The notes beneath the pieces are model-generated. The model was not told the origin of the DNA and did no database searches. It worked only from the letters and a program-made list of their open reading frames with translations. This document shows, piece by piece, positions 8,832 to 18,279 of a stretch of DNA of 64,000 nucleotides (position 1 is its first letter; every line of letters starts with the position of its first letter). Source of the DNA: Variovorax sp. HW608. GTDB lineage: Bacteria; Pseudomonadota; Gammaproteobacteria; Burkholderiales; Burkholderiaceae_C. Position numbers and translations under genes: made by a program. The stretch is taken from assembly GCF_900090195.1 (NCBI RefSeq), contig NZ_LT607803.1, forward strand, positions 4,676,229 to 4,740,228, given 5' to 3'.

Positions 8832-9929
8832 TCAGCGCTTCTTGCGAAAAGCCAGCCATGCCGCCACCGCGGTGAACGTGGCCACGACGCCGACCAGGAT
8901 CCAGAAGCCGTGCTTGTGCTCCTGGAGCGGGATGCCGCCGACGTTCATGCCGAACAGGCCCGCCATGATGTTGATCGGCAGCGCGAGCACGGTCACCACC
9001 GTCAGCACGAAGAGGCTTCGGTTGTTGTCCTCGTTCACGTTGGCCGCGATCTCTTCCTGCAGCAGCTTGATGCGCTCCTGCAGCGCGCCCATGTCGCGCA
9101 GCACGACTGAGAACTCCTCCGACGCCGCCCGCAACTGCAGGGCGTCGGGTTCGGACATCCAGTGCGGCGGGGTCTGCAGCAGGCGGAACAGCGCCGCCGG
9201 TTCCGGCGCCAGGAGCCGCTGCAGGCGCACCATCACGCGCCGCAGCATGCCCAGCCGCGCGCGCTTGTGGTCGAGGCGGCCGGCCAGGAGCTCGTCCTCG
9301 ATCGAGTCGATGCGCGCCGTCCCGTCACGGACGATCTTCACCAGCACGTCGGCCTGCACCCGCATCAGGTGCTCGAGCAGCTCGGTGGTCGAGCGCGGCG
9401 CGTCGCCGGCCTTCACGGCCGTGCGCAGCGCGTCCACCGAGCGCAGCGGCTGGCTGCGCGCGGTGACCACCAGCCGCGGGCCCACGCTGATCCACAAGGT
9501 GGAGATGTCCGAGGGCTCGAAGCTGAACTCGAAGTGCACGTCGTTGATGACCGCGATCAGCGAATCGTCCGCGCGCTCGATGCGGGTGGAGTGCAGGCCG
9601 TCCTTCAGCGTCTCGTAGAACACGTCCGAAAGGCCCGCGTGGCGCGTCAGCCAGCGCTCGGCCGGCGCATGGCTGAGGTTGAAATGCAGCCACATGAACG
9701 CGCGATCCGCCGTGCCGTCTTCATGACCGGCATCCCGGGCCAGCCATTCGGCCGCCCGCGACGAATCGACCGCGCGCACCGGCTGGGCCGACCCCGCGTC
9801 GAACAGGTAGCCGCAGATCAGTCCTGCTTCATCGCTGCCATAGGCACCGAACGTCCAATCCTGGGAAAGTGCCAAGGCCGTATGTGTCAGAACAGGGATG
9901 AGTGAACGCCCCGTGGGCGAGTCCGGCAT
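8832..9929 (-). CDS. zntB: CorA/ZntB-family divalent cation transporter
   Basis: 365 residues: a long soluble N-terminal domain, a charged stalk helix, then two C-terminal membrane helices with the family GMN motif (327-329, in FGMNVGGIP) between them. In ZntB-like members the pore exports or imports Zn2+ rather than Mg2+. The ZntB assignment rests on the N-terminal pattern (WLHFNLSHAPAERWL) typical of the zinc branch. Transcribed alone or at the head of the leftward run, with only 27 bp to the PHP gene. Confidence 0.88.
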   Translation of the reverse strand: MPDSPTGRSLIPVLTHTALALSQDWTFGAYGSDEAGLICGYLFDAGSAQPVRAVDSSRAAEWLARDAGHEDGTADRAFMWLHFNLSHAPAERWLTRHAGLSDVFYETLKDGLHSTRIERADDSLIAVINDVHFEFSFEPSDISTLWISVGPRLVVTARSQPLRSVDALRTAVKAGDAPRSTTELLEHLMRVQADVLVKIVRDGTARIDSIEDELLAGRLDHKRARLGMLRRVMVRLQRLLAPEPAALFRLLQTPPHWMSEPDALQLRAASEEFSVVLRDMGALQERIKLLQEEIAANVNEDNNRSLFVLTVVTVLALPINIMAGLFGMNVGGIPLQEHKHGFWILVGVVATFTAVAAWLAFRKKR

Positions 9930-10044
9930 CGTCCTCCGCGTATATGACGGCCATGTGACGGGCGCCCGTCTTGCTCACTTTTCGTCACAGGACTGTCATT
10001 CGGCGGTCGCACGATAAGGTTTTTGTTTGCTCCAGAGGCGGATC

Positions 10045-10962
10045 ATGACGCTACCCGACATCCTGAGCGACCAGGAAGAACTCATGCAGCGCATCGCGCG
10101 CGACCTGGTCGACAGCTACGACGAAGAGATCGAACTCGAAATCGAAGACCGCAGCCTCGAGGAACTGGAAACCGGCCAGATCGACGACAAGGCCGCGCGG
10201 CAGGCTTATTTCAAGAACCTGTTCCGGCTGCAGGGCGAACTGGTGAAGCTGCAGGACTGGGTGCAGAACACCCGGCAGAAGGTGGTCATCCTGTTCGAAG
10301 GCCGCGACGCGGCGGGCAAGGGCGGCGTGATCAAGCGCATCACTCAGCGCCTCAACCCGCGCGTGGCGCGCGTGGCGGCGCTGCCGGCGCCGAACGACCG
10401 CGAACGCACGCAGTGGTATTTCCAGCGCTACGTGGCGCATCTGCCGGCGGCCGGCGAGATGGTGCTGTTCGACCGCAGCTGGTACAACCGCGCCGGCGTC
10501 GAGCGCGTGATGGGCTTCTGCAGCGACGACGAGTACGAGGAGTTCTTCCGCACGGTGCCCGACTTCGAGCGGATGCTGGTGCGCTCGGGCATCAAGCTGA
10601 TCAAGTACTGGTTCTCCATCACCGACGACGAGCAGCACATGCGCTTCCTGAGCCGCATCCACGACCCGCTCAAGCAGTGGAAGCTGAGCCCGATGGACCT
10701 CGAGTCGCGGCGCCGGTGGGAGGAATACACCAAGGCCAAGGAAACCATGCTCGACCGCACCCACATTCCCGAGGCGCCGTGGTGGGTGGTGCAGGCGGTC
10801 GACAAGAAGAAGGCGCGGCTCAACTGCATCAGCCACCTGCTCGGCCAGCTTCCCTATCAGGAGATGGAGCACGCGCCGGTGGTGCTGCCGGCTCGCGAGC
10901 GCCATGCGGACTACCTGCGCCATCCCGTGCCGGCGAGCATGTACGTGCCCGAGCTGTACTGA
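10045..10962 (+). CDS. ppk2: polyphosphate kinase 2
   Basis: 305 residues. PPK2 uses polyphosphate to phosphorylate nucleoside mono- or diphosphates. The P-loop GRDAAGKGG is at 86-94 and the Walker B/lid region FDRSWYNRAGVERVMGF near 148-164. The size and the ~70-residue acidic N-terminal extension fit a class I PPK2. The frame opens at 10027, but the ATG at 10045 has the SD-like AGAGGCG at the right distance. A strong palindrome follows the stop. Confidence 0.93.
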   Translation: MTLPDILSDQEELMQRIARDLVDSYDEEIELEIEDRSLEELETGQIDDKAARQAYFKNLFRLQGELVKLQDWVQNTRQKVVILFEGRDAAGKGGVIKRITQRLNPRVARVAALPAPNDRERTQWYFQRYVAHLPAAGEMVLFDRSWYNRAGVERVMGFCSDDEYEEFFRTVPDFERMLVRSGIKLIKYWFSITDDEQHMRFLSRIHDPLKQWKLSPMDLESRRRWEEYTKAKETMLDRTHIPEAPWWVVQAVDKKKARLNCISHLLGQLPYQEMEHAPVVLPARERHADYLRHPVPASMYVPELY

Positions 10963-10965
10963 CGA

Positions 10966-11009
10966 CCGGCCGATCGGCCGGGTAGCCTGCTTCGGCCGAA
11001 GCTGCTACC
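10966..11009. other. two adjacent palindromes downstream of ppk2
   Basis: A perfect 16-bp palindrome CCGGCCGATCGGCCGG (10966-10981) is followed by an imperfect one, GGTAGC...CTTCGGCCGAAG...GCTACC (10981-11009). There is no T-run, so this is either a rho-independent-like mRNA 3' stem or a protein-binding site. Confidence 0.5.
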
Positions 11010-11037
11010 GTGCGCGGACGACCCTTGCCGCACATTG

Positions 11038-12087
11038 ATGGCCCGCCGTGCAACCTCACCGCTCACGCGCGCGTACCAGCGCAACCTGAAGGCGCTCACC
11101 AAGGCGACGCTGGGCAGCAGCAAGCGCATCGCCAACCAGGTGCAGCGGGCCGCCGCGAAGCAGCTCAAGCCGCCGCCCGGCCGCGGCGACTGGCTGCCCG
11201 GCGTGGCGCTGGGACCCGCAGGGGCGCGGCGCTATCACCTCTACCGGCCACCCGACCTGCAGTTCAAGCTGGGCGAGAAGCTGCCGCTCCTGGTCATGCT
11301 CCACGGCTGCGGCCAGACCGGGCGCGACTTCGCCATCAGCACCCGCATGAACCGCATCGCCGCGCGCGAAGGCTTCATGGTGCTCTACCCCGAACAGGAC
11401 CGGCTGGCCAACGCGCAGGGCTGCTGGAACTGGTATGACCGTCGCTCCGGCAAGGCCGACGCAGAGGCGGCCACGCTGCTGGCGGCGGTGGACCAGGTCC
11501 TGATGCTGTATCCGATCGACCGCGACCGCATCGCGCTCGCCGGGCTGTCGGCCGGGGCCAGCATGGCGGCGCTGCTGGCGACGCGCTACCCGTTGCGCTT
11601 CAAGGCAGTGGCGATGCATTCGGGTGTCGCGCCCGGCGCAGCCAAGTCGCCGGCCACCGCGCTGGGCGCGATGCGCGGGCAGCACGTGCCACCGATGCCC
11701 GCCACCGCCGTCGGCAAGGCCATGGGTGCCGCAGCGGTCTTCACGACGCTGCCGCCGCTGCTCGTGCTGCACGGCGACGCCGACAGCGTCGTGTCCGCGA
11801 GCAATGCCGGCAGCACCGCGGCGGTCTGGGCGATGGCCACGGGCGCGCGCGCCGGCGTCACGCGCACGGTGCAGCGCGGCAGGCGCCATCCGATGCGCAT
11901 CACCGATTTCACGCGCCGGGGGCGCATCGCGGTCTCGCTGTGCGAGATCGCGGGCCTCGGCCACGCGTGGAGCGGCGGCGCCTCCAGCATGCTGTTCACG
12001 GATGCGGCCGGGCCGGACGCGACCAAGCTGGTGTGGGCCTTCGCGGCACGCCAGTTTCGCCTGAGTGCCGACCGGCGTACGCCTTGA
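11038..12087 (+). CDS. PHB depolymerase family esterase
   Basis: 349 residues. An alpha/beta hydrolase of the esterase-PHB type: oxyanion segment VMLHGCGQTG (about 86-95), the nucleophile elbow GLSAGAS with Ser171, HGDADSVV with the likely acid Asp, and a terminal GLGHAWSGG His. The basic N-terminal ~45 residues are not a clear signal peptide. The family hydrolyses polyhydroxybutyrate or short ester chains; the real substrate is open. The lipase gene starts 17 bp after the stop, so the two are probably co-transcribed. No clear SD precedes the ATG, and TTG at 11035 is an alternative start. Confidence 0.87.
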   Translation: MARRATSPLTRAYQRNLKALTKATLGSSKRIANQVQRAAAKQLKPPPGRGDWLPGVALGPAGARRYHLYRPPDLQFKLGEKLPLLVMLHGCGQTGRDFAISTRMNRIAAREGFMVLYPEQDRLANAQGCWNWYDRRSGKADAEAATLLAAVDQVLMLYPIDRDRIALAGLSAGASMAALLATRYPLRFKAVAMHSGVAPGAAKSPATALGAMRGQHVPPMPATAVGKAMGAAAVFTTLPPLLVLHGDADSVVSASNAGSTAAVWAMATGARAGVTRTVQRGRRHPMRITDFTRRGRIAVSLCEIAGLGHAWSGGASSMLFTDAAGPDATKLVWAFAARQFRLSADRRTP

Positions 12088-12104
12088 ATCGGGAGGTGTC
12101 CACC

Positions 12105-12953
12105 ATGTCCACCATCGCCTACGACGCCAGCCGCGCCGCACTCTACATGCCGGAGCGCCGCGAGACGCTGTTCGAGCGCGGCACTCTCTACACCCCGACG
12201 CAATGGGCCGTCGAAGCCTCGCGGCTCGCGTACTACCGGGCGGAACAGGCGGAATCCGAGCAGCGGCGCCTCGCCGCCGCACTCGCGCAGGCGGGCTTTT
12301 GCGAACCCAGGCTGTTCCTCGATGCCGCGACCTTCGCCTTCGGTGCGATCCATGGCGCCGACGGCACGACGCTCGTCGCGTTCCGCGGCACGCAGCCGGA
12401 CGAGATCCGCCACCTCGCCACCAACCTGCAGGCGCAGCAGCTCGAATGGCAGGAAAGCGGCGGCCGCGTGCACGCCGGCTTCGCCAAGGCGACGCGTGGC
12501 GTGCTGCCGCAAGTATTGGACTGGCTCGCGGGCGAAGCGCAGCCGCGCAGCCGCCTCATCCTCACCGGCCACAGCCTCGGCGCCGCGCTCGCAACGCTGG
12601 CCGCGAGCGTGCTCGCGCCCGAGATGCTCATCACGCTCGGCTCGCCGCGCGTCGGCGACGCGAAGTTCGTCGCCTCGCTGGCGCACATGAACGTCGTGCG
12701 GCTGGTCGACGGATGCGACGTCGTCACCCAGTTGCCGCCGGCGCTGTCGTTCTATGCGCATGCCGGTGCGGTGACCTACATCACCTGCCTCACGGGCGAA
12801 TGCGTCGACGATCCCGCGCCGACGATGATCGAGGCCGACCGCATCGAAGGCCGGGCGCGTTATGCGTCGGAGCATGCGTGGAAGCCCGGCGCCGTGTTGC
12901 TGCGTGAATTGGCGGATCACGCGCCCATCAACTACGCCCGCGGCTTTTTCTAG
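12105..12953 (+). CDS. class 3 lipase family protein
   Basis: 282 residues, with the GHSLGAA nucleophile elbow (Ser157), the preceding VAFRGTQPDE segment of fungal-type class 3 lipases, the LGSPRVGD strand and a DVVTQLPP segment with the likely catalytic Asp. The catalytic His is probably in the C-terminal ELADHAPINY. No signal peptide is visible, so an intracellular role or type-I/VI-like secretion are both possible. A good SD (GGGAGG) precedes the ATG. The gene follows the PHB-depolymerase-like gene closely. Confidence 0.87.
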   Translation: MSTIAYDASRAALYMPERRETLFERGTLYTPTQWAVEASRLAYYRAEQAESEQRRLAAALAQAGFCEPRLFLDAATFAFGAIHGADGTTLVAFRGTQPDEIRHLATNLQAQQLEWQESGGRVHAGFAKATRGVLPQVLDWLAGEAQPRSRLILTGHSLGAALATLAASVLAPEMLITLGSPRVGDAKFVASLAHMNVVRLVDGCDVVTQLPPALSFYAHAGAVTYITCLTGECVDDPAPTMIEADRIEGRARYASEHAWKPGAVLLRELADHAPINYARGFF

Positions 12954-13060
12954 GGCGCGCCTATTGGCGCGCGACGTCTTGTACGCCACCCGGCGTATTT
13001 CAGCTCCAGGGGCGAATCCGCAGACTCTCTCCATCGTTCAACACAGGAGAAGGTCTCATC

Positions 13061-14329
13061 ATGCAACGTCGTTTCACCCTCAAGGCGCTCACCGCCGCCG
13101 CCATGCTGGCAGGCCTCTCGGCCGCGCCCGCGTTCGCGCAGGACACCATCAAGGTCGGGGTGCTGCACTCGCTCTCCGGCACGATGGCGATCTCGGAAAC
13201 CGTGCTCAAGGACACGGTGCTCATGGCCATCGACGACATCAACGCCAAGGGCGGCGTGATGGGCAAGAAGCTCGAGCCGGTGGTGGTCGACCCGGCCTCC
13301 AACTGGCCTCTGTTCGCCGAGAAGACCAAGCAGCTGCTCGGCCAGGACAAGGTCGCTGTGATCTTCGGCTGCTGGACCTCGGTCTCGCGCAAGTCGGTGC
13401 TGCCGGTGGTCGAGGAAATGAACGGCCTCCTGTTCTACCCCGTGCAGTACGAGGGTGAAGAGCTCAGCAAGAACGTGTTCTACACCGGCGCCGCGCCCAA
13501 CCAGCAGGCCATTCCGGCAGTCGACTACCTCATGAGCAAGGAAGGCGGCGGTGCCAAGCGCTGGGTGCTGCTGGGCACCGACTACGTCTATCCGCGCACC
13601 ACCAACAAGATCCTGCGCGCCTACCTCAAGAGCAAGGGCGTGGCCGACAAGGACATCGACGAGAAGTACACCCCCTTCGGCCACAGCGATTACCAGACCA
13701 TCGTGGCCGACATCAAGAAGTTCTCGGCTGGCGGCAAGACGGCGGTGGTCTCGACCATCAACGGCGATTCGAACGTGCCCTTCTACAAGGAACTCGGCAA
13801 CGCCGGCCTGAAGGCCAAGGACGTGCCGGTGGTGGCCTTCTCGGTCGGCGAGGAAGAACTGCGCGGCGTGGACACCAAGCCGCTCGTGGGCCACCTCGCG
13901 GCATGGAACTACTTCATGAGCATCAAGAACCCGACCAACACGGCGTTCATCAAGCAGTGGAGCGACTACGCCAAGGCGCACAACATCGCGGGCCACAAGG
14001 ACAAGCCGCTGACCAACGACCCGATGGAAGCCACCTGGATCGGCATCCACATGTGGAAGCAGGCGGTCGAGAAGGCCAAGAGCACCGACACCGACAAGGT
14101 CATCGCGGCGATGGCCGGCCAGACCTTCACCGCGCCCTCGGGCATCGTCTCGAAGATGGACGAGAAGAACCACCACCTGCACAAGAGCGTGTTCATCGGC
14201 GAGATCAAGGCCGATGGCCAGTTCAACGTGGTGTGGAAGACGCCGGGTCCGGTCAAGGCCAAGCCGTGGAGCCCGTATATCGAGGGTAACGACAAGAAGC
14301 CTGATTACCCCGCAGGAAAATCGTTGTAA
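13061..14329 (+). CDS. urtA: urea ABC transporter substrate-binding protein
   Basis: 422 residues. A type I periplasmic binding protein of the amide/urea branch with a typical signal peptide (basic start, hydrophobic core, cut near AFAQD). The mature protein starts IKVGVLHSLSGTMAISE, characteristic of UrtA, and continues with FGCWTSVSRK and FYPVQYEGEE, conserved in urea/short-chain amide receptors. It captures urea in the periplasm and delivers it to UrtBC. First gene of urtABCDE, with a good SD (AGGAGA). Expression of this operon is under nitrogen control in relatives; I could not find a clear sigma-54 box in the short upstream gap. Confidence 0.96.
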   Translation: MQRRFTLKALTAAAMLAGLSAAPAFAQDTIKVGVLHSLSGTMAISETVLKDTVLMAIDDINAKGGVMGKKLEPVVVDPASNWPLFAEKTKQLLGQDKVAVIFGCWTSVSRKSVLPVVEEMNGLLFYPVQYEGEELSKNVFYTGAAPNQQAIPAVDYLMSKEGGGAKRWVLLGTDYVYPRTTNKILRAYLKSKGVADKDIDEKYTPFGHSDYQTIVADIKKFSAGGKTAVVSTINGDSNVPFYKELGNAGLKAKDVPVVAFSVGEEELRGVDTKPLVGHLAAWNYFMSIKNPTNTAFIKQWSDYAKAHNIAGHKDKPLTNDPMEATWIGIHMWKQAVEKAKSTDTDKVIAAMAGQTFTAPSGIVSKMDEKNHHLHKSVFIGEIKADGQFNVVWKTPGPVKAKPWSPYIEGNDKKPDYPAGKSL

Positions 14330-14424
14330 CCCCCCAGCCTCGCCCACTTCGTGTGGCTCTGACACCCCCCTGCTGGGGGCAACACCAGCGGACCGGCGGA
14401 GCCGGTTCCGCGGTGTTTCTGGAA
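14330..14424 (+). repeat. dispersed ~95-bp intergenic repeat, copy 2, between urtA and urtB
   Basis: Begins at the urtA stop and ends 11 bp before the urtB start. Core: CTCGCCCACTTCGTGTGGCT, a CCCCCTGCTGGGGG hairpin, GCAACACCAGCGG and GGAGCCGGTTCCGCGGTGTT. About 90% identical by eye to copy 3. It could reduce read-through so that the receptor UrtA is made in excess. Confidence 0.85.
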
Positions 14425-14435
14425 TAGGGACCGTT

Positions 14436-16028
14436 GTGCTCAAAGTTTTGCGCCACATTCATTTGCTTGCGGTCGTGCTCACGCTGGCGCTGGGCGGTTC
14501 GGCTTACGCGCTGACCGCTGATGAGGCCAAGGGCATTGCTTCGGGCGATACCGAAGCGCGAATCGCGGCGCTCAACAAGGCGGTGGCTGCCGCGGATGAG
14601 AAGACGGCCGCTTTCATTCAGGCGATGTCCGACGATGCGGTGAAGGTCAGCGAAGACAAGGTGTTCGTCATCAAGGACGACAAGGCCTACGACCCGGTCA
14701 CCGGAGCACAGCTGAAGCTGCCGGACGATGCCGAGGACGTGGTCAACAACAACATGATGCGTGGCGCGCTCGATGCAGCGCAGGCGGCGCTCAAGCTCAC
14801 GAGCAAGGACGACGCGGTGCGCGCCGAGGCCGCGCAGGCGCTGTTCAAGGAGCCCGATGAATCGCGGCTGCCGATGGTCGAGAAGGCGCTGGCAGGCGAG
14901 ACGAACCCGAAGATCAAGGCGCAGCTCGAACTGGTGCGCGCGGCGAGCCTGCTCGGCAGCGCCGACAAGGCCAAGCGCCTCGAGGCGGCCAAGGCGCTCG
15001 GCGACAGCCGGAGCCCGGAAACCAAGCTGCTGCTCAACCAGCGGCTCGCCGACGAGACCGAAGCGGACGTGAAGGCGGCGATCACTGCCTCGATCAGCAG
15101 CATCGATGGCTCGCTCGTCTGGGGCGATCGCATCAATGCGGTCTTCAGCGGCATCAGCCTGGGCTCGGTGCTGCTGCTTGCGGCGCTGGGCCTTGCGATC
15201 ACCTACGGGCTGATGGGCGTGATCAACATGGCGCATGGCGAGCTGATGATGATCGGCGCCTATGCGACCTACGTGATGCAGGGCATCTTCCAACGCTTGC
15301 TGCCCGAGTCGATGTTCGGCTGGTACCTGGTGGCGGCCATTCCGGTCGCATTTCTCGCTTCGGCCCTGGTCGGGGCGGTGCTCGAGCGCGGCGTGATCCG
15401 CTTCCTCTACGGGCGTCCGCTCGAAACGCTGCTCGCCACCTGGGGCATCAGCCTGATGCTGCAGCAGCTCGTGCGTTCGATCTTCGGCGCGCAGAACGTC
15501 GGCGTGGAGAACCCGGCCTGGATGAGCGGCGGGCTGAACCTGCTGAGCAACGTCACGCTGCCGTGGAACCGCATCTGCATCATCATCTTCGCGGGCCTGG
15601 TGCTGCTTGCGATGGGCTGGCTGATCGGCCGAACGCGCCTCGGGCTCTTCGTGCGCGGCGTGACGCAGAACCGGCCGATCGCCTCGTGCATGGGCGTGAA
15701 CACCGCGCGCATCGACACCTACGCCTTTGCCCTCGGCTCCGGCATCGCCGGGCTCGCAGGCTGCGCGCTCTCGCAGATCGGCAATGTCGGCCCGGACCTC
15801 GGGCAGAACTACATCGTCGACTCGTTCATGGTGGTCGTGACGGGCGGCGTCGGCCAGCTCGCGGGTACGGTGTATGCGGCGATGGGCCTCGGCATCCTCA
15901 ACAAGTTCATCGAAGGCTGGGCCGGTGCGGTGCTCGCGAAGATCGCGGTGCTGGTCTTCATCATCGTCTTCATCCAGAAGCGGCCGCAGGGCATCTTCGC
16001 AGTCAAGGGGCGGAGCGCCGAAGTATGA
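14436..16028 (+). CDS. urtB: urea ABC transporter permease UrtB
   Basis: 530 residues. A signal-like hydrophobic start is followed by a ~200-residue helical, repeat-rich extracytoplasmic region (ADEAKGIASGDTEARIAALN...), then the LivH-type membrane domain with about eight to nine helices beginning near GISLGSVLLLAALGLAITYG. This long N-terminal extension is typical of UrtB and separates it from LivH. It forms the channel with UrtC. The GTG start has an SD-like AGGGA upstream; in-frame codons upstream of it fall inside the intergenic repeat. Confidence 0.94.
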   Translation: MLKVLRHIHLLAVVLTLALGGSAYALTADEAKGIASGDTEARIAALNKAVAAADEKTAAFIQAMSDDAVKVSEDKVFVIKDDKAYDPVTGAQLKLPDDAEDVVNNNMMRGALDAAQAALKLTSKDDAVRAEAAQALFKEPDESRLPMVEKALAGETNPKIKAQLELVRAASLLGSADKAKRLEAAKALGDSRSPETKLLLNQRLADETEADVKAAITASISSIDGSLVWGDRINAVFSGISLGSVLLLAALGLAITYGLMGVINMAHGELMMIGAYATYVMQGIFQRLLPESMFGWYLVAAIPVAFLASALVGAVLERGVIRFLYGRPLETLLATWGISLMLQQLVRSIFGAQNVGVENPAWMSGGLNLLSNVTLPWNRICIIIFAGLVLLAMGWLIGRTRLGLFVRGVTQNRPIASCMGVNTARIDTYAFALGSGIAGLAGCALSQIGNVGPDLGQNYIVDSFMVVVTGGVGQLAGTVYAAMGLGILNKFIEGWAGAVLAKIAVLVFIIVFIQKRPQGIFAVKGRSAEV

Positions 16029-16034
16029 CGACCA

Positions 16035-16125
16035 CCCCCAGCCTCGCCCACTTCGTGTGGCTCTGCACCCCCTCAAGGGGGCAACACCAGCGGCCCGGCG
16101 GAGCCGGTTCCGCGGTGTTTCTGGC
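16035..16125 (+). repeat. dispersed ~95-bp intergenic repeat, copy 3, between urtB and urtC
   Basis: Core CTCGCCCACTTCGTGTGGCT, hairpin ACCCCCTCAAGGGGG, GCAACACCAGCGG and GGAGCCGGTTCCGCGGTGTT. Same orientation as copy 2. It begins 7 bp after the urtB stop. Confidence 0.85.
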
Positions 16126-16154
16126 ATGAGAACCCCTTGCACCCCTGCGAACCC

Positions 16155-17396
16155 ATGAGTTCTTCCGTTTCTCTTCCAACCAAAGGCCCGCTGCTGAGCG
16201 GCAAGGGCTGGACGGCCTTCTTCGTCGCGCTGGTCGTGGTCTGCGCGCTCGCGCCGGTGCTCAACATGGTGGTGCCGGCCGGCAGCGCGCTGCACATGAG
16301 CGACTACGCGGTGGCGCTCGTCGGCCGCATCATGTGCTATGCGATCTGCGCGCTCGCGATGGATCTCATCTGGGGCTACACCGGCATCCTCTCGCTCGGG
16401 CATGGCCTCTTCTTCGCGCTCGGCGGCTACATGATGGGCATGTACCTCATGCGCCAGATCGGCCGCGACGGCAACTACAAGAGCGACCTGCCGGACTTCA
16501 TGGTGTTCCTCGACTGGAAGGCGCTGCCGTGGCACTGGGCGCTCTCCGACAGCTTCATCGCGACGCTGATCCTGATCGCCCTGGTGCCGGGGCTCATCGC
16601 CTTCGTGTTCGGATTCTTCGCCTTCCGCTCGCGCATCAAGGGCGTGTACTTCTCGATCATCACGCAGGCGATGACCTTCGCGGCGATGCTGCTCTTCTTC
16701 CGCAACGAGACGGGCTTCGGCGGCAACAACGGCTTCACCGACTTCAAGCGCATCCTCGGCATCCCGATCGCGACGCAGGAGATGCGCATGGTGCTGTTCG
16801 TGCTCACCGGGCTGACGCTGCTGGCCTTCCTGCTGCTGTCGAAGTGGCTGATCGCGAGCAAGTTCGGCCGCGTGCTGCAGGCGATCCGCGATGCGGAGTC
16901 GCGCGTGATGTTCTCGGGCTACAACCCGCTGGGCTACAAGCTCACGATCTGGGTGATCTCGGCCGTGATGTGCGGCGTGGCCGGGGCGCTCTACGTGCCG
17001 CAGGTCGGCATCATCAACCCGGGCGAGATGAGCCCGGCCAATTCGATCGAGATCGCGATCTGGACCGCGGTCGGCGGGCGCGCGACGCTGGTGGGGCCGG
17101 TCATCGGCGCCTTCATCGTCAACGGCGCGAAGAGCTGGCTCACGGTGGCCTATCCCGAATACTGGCTGTACTTCCTCGGCGCGCTGTTCATCGCGGTCAC
17201 GCTGTTCCTGCCGGACGGCATCGTGGGGCTGGCGAAGAAACTGGCATCGAGGGAAAAGCAGAAAGCGGAAGCGGCCGAAGCGGTGTCCGGCGAAGTCCGC
17301 CATGAAGTGCAGCGCTCGGCCGCGGCCGAGCAGGGCGTCGAGCCCGCATCGCTCACGCCGCCGCTGGCCGTGGAACCCAAGGGAGCACGCGCATGA
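16155..17396 (+). CDS. urtC: urea ABC transporter permease UrtC
   Basis: 413 residues. LivM-type membrane permease with about nine to ten helices; MDLIWGYTGILSLGHGLFFALGG-type signature (about 75-95) and the coupling region ESRVMFSGYNPLGYK near 255. The C-terminal ~50 residues are charged and variable. Partner of UrtB. The frame opens at 16137, but ATG 16155 starts the family-like N-terminus (MSSSVSLP). Its stop overlaps the urtD start (ATGA). Confidence 0.94.
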   Translation: MSSSVSLPTKGPLLSGKGWTAFFVALVVVCALAPVLNMVVPAGSALHMSDYAVALVGRIMCYAICALAMDLIWGYTGILSLGHGLFFALGGYMMGMYLMRQIGRDGNYKSDLPDFMVFLDWKALPWHWALSDSFIATLILIALVPGLIAFVFGFFAFRSRIKGVYFSIITQAMTFAAMLLFFRNETGFGGNNGFTDFKRILGIPIATQEMRMVLFVLTGLTLLAFLLLSKWLIASKFGRVLQAIRDAESRVMFSGYNPLGYKLTIWVISAVMCGVAGALYVPQVGIINPGEMSPANSIEIAIWTAVGGRATLVGPVIGAFIVNGAKSWLTVAYPEYWLYFLGALFIAVTLFLPDGIVGLAKKLASREKQKAEAAEAVSGEVRHEVQRSAAAEQGVEPASLTPPLAVEPKGARA

Positions 17397-18268
17397 CCCC
17401 CGACCTGATGGACGCCGGCGCCCTGCGCGTCGCCCGCCACATTGCCTTCGAACAGGCGCTGCACACCGAATCCGGCGGACGCGCCGCGGGCTACGGTCGG
17501 CACATGACGCCGGGTGAAGTCGATGTGACGCACGGCCGCATCCTCTACCTCGAAGACGTGAGCGTGAGCTTCGACGGCTTCAAGGCGATCAACAAGCTGT
17601 CGCTCGACATCGCGCCCGGCGAGCTGCGCTGCATCATCGGCCCGAACGGCGCGGGCAAGACCACGATGATGGACATCATCACCGGCAAGACCCGGCCCGA
17701 CGAAGGCACGGTGTTCTTCGGCAGCACCATCGACCTGCTGCGCCACAAGGAGGCCGAGATCGCGCAGCTGGGCATCGGCCGCAAGTTCCAGAAGCCGACG
17801 GTGTTCGAGCACCTCACCGTGTTCGAGAACCTCGAGCTGGCGCTCGCGACCGACAAGGGCGTGAAGTCCTCGATGCTCTTCAAGCTCGATTCAGAGCAGT
17901 GCGACCGTCTGGCCGAGGTGCTGCAGACCATCCATCTCGAAAGCAGCGTGCTGCGCATGGCCGGCAACCTGAGCCACGGCCAGAAGCAGTGGCTGGAGAT
18001 CGGCATGCTGCTGATGCAGGACCCGAAGCTGCTGCTGCTCGACGAGCCGGTGGCCGGCATGACGGACGAGGAAACCGCGCGCACCGCGGAGCTGTTCCTC
18101 TCGCTCAAGGGCAAGCATTCGCTGATGGTGGTGGAGCACGACATGAGCTTCATCCGCACCATCTCCGAGATCGTGACCGTGCTGTGCGACGGCTCGGTGC
18201 TCGCGCAGGGCACGCTCGATGAAGTGCAGGCGGACGAGCGCGTCATCGAGGTCTATCTCGGTCGCTAA
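17393..18268 (+). CDS. urtD: urea ABC transporter ATP-binding protein UrtD
   Basis: 291 residues. LivG-type ATPase with Walker A GPNGAGKTT, signature LSHGQKQWLEIG and Walker B LLLLDEPVAGM. The LSHGQ in place of LSGGQ is typical of UrtD. The N-terminal ~50 residues (to about DVTHGRILYLED) extend beyond the usual start; the internal ATG at 17504 would give a family-length protein, so the true start is uncertain. ATGA overlap with urtC supports coupling. Confidence 0.94.
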   Translation: MTPDLMDAGALRVARHIAFEQALHTESGGRAAGYGRHMTPGEVDVTHGRILYLEDVSVSFDGFKAINKLSLDIAPGELRCIIGPNGAGKTTMMDIITGKTRPDEGTVFFGSTIDLLRHKEAEIAQLGIGRKFQKPTVFEHLTVFENLELALATDKGVKSSMLFKLDSEQCDRLAEVLQTIHLESSVLRMAGNLSHGQKQWLEIGMLLMQDPKLLLLDEPVAGMTDEETARTAELFLSLKGKHSLMVVEHDMSFIRTISEIVTVLCDGSVLAQGTLDEVQADERVIEVYLGR

Positions 18269-18279
18269 GGAAGCAGCTC

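Noticed and set aside
12954..13060. Possible sigma-54 promoter before urtA
   Set aside because: GG/GC spacing did not match GG-N10-GC at any candidate; left unassigned.
14253..17303. Very long minus-strand reading frame (over 1000 codons) opposite the urt genes
   Set aside because: It is antisense to clear urtA/urtB/urtC genes. Its composition (Arg, His, Asp-rich) is typical of high-GC shadow frames.
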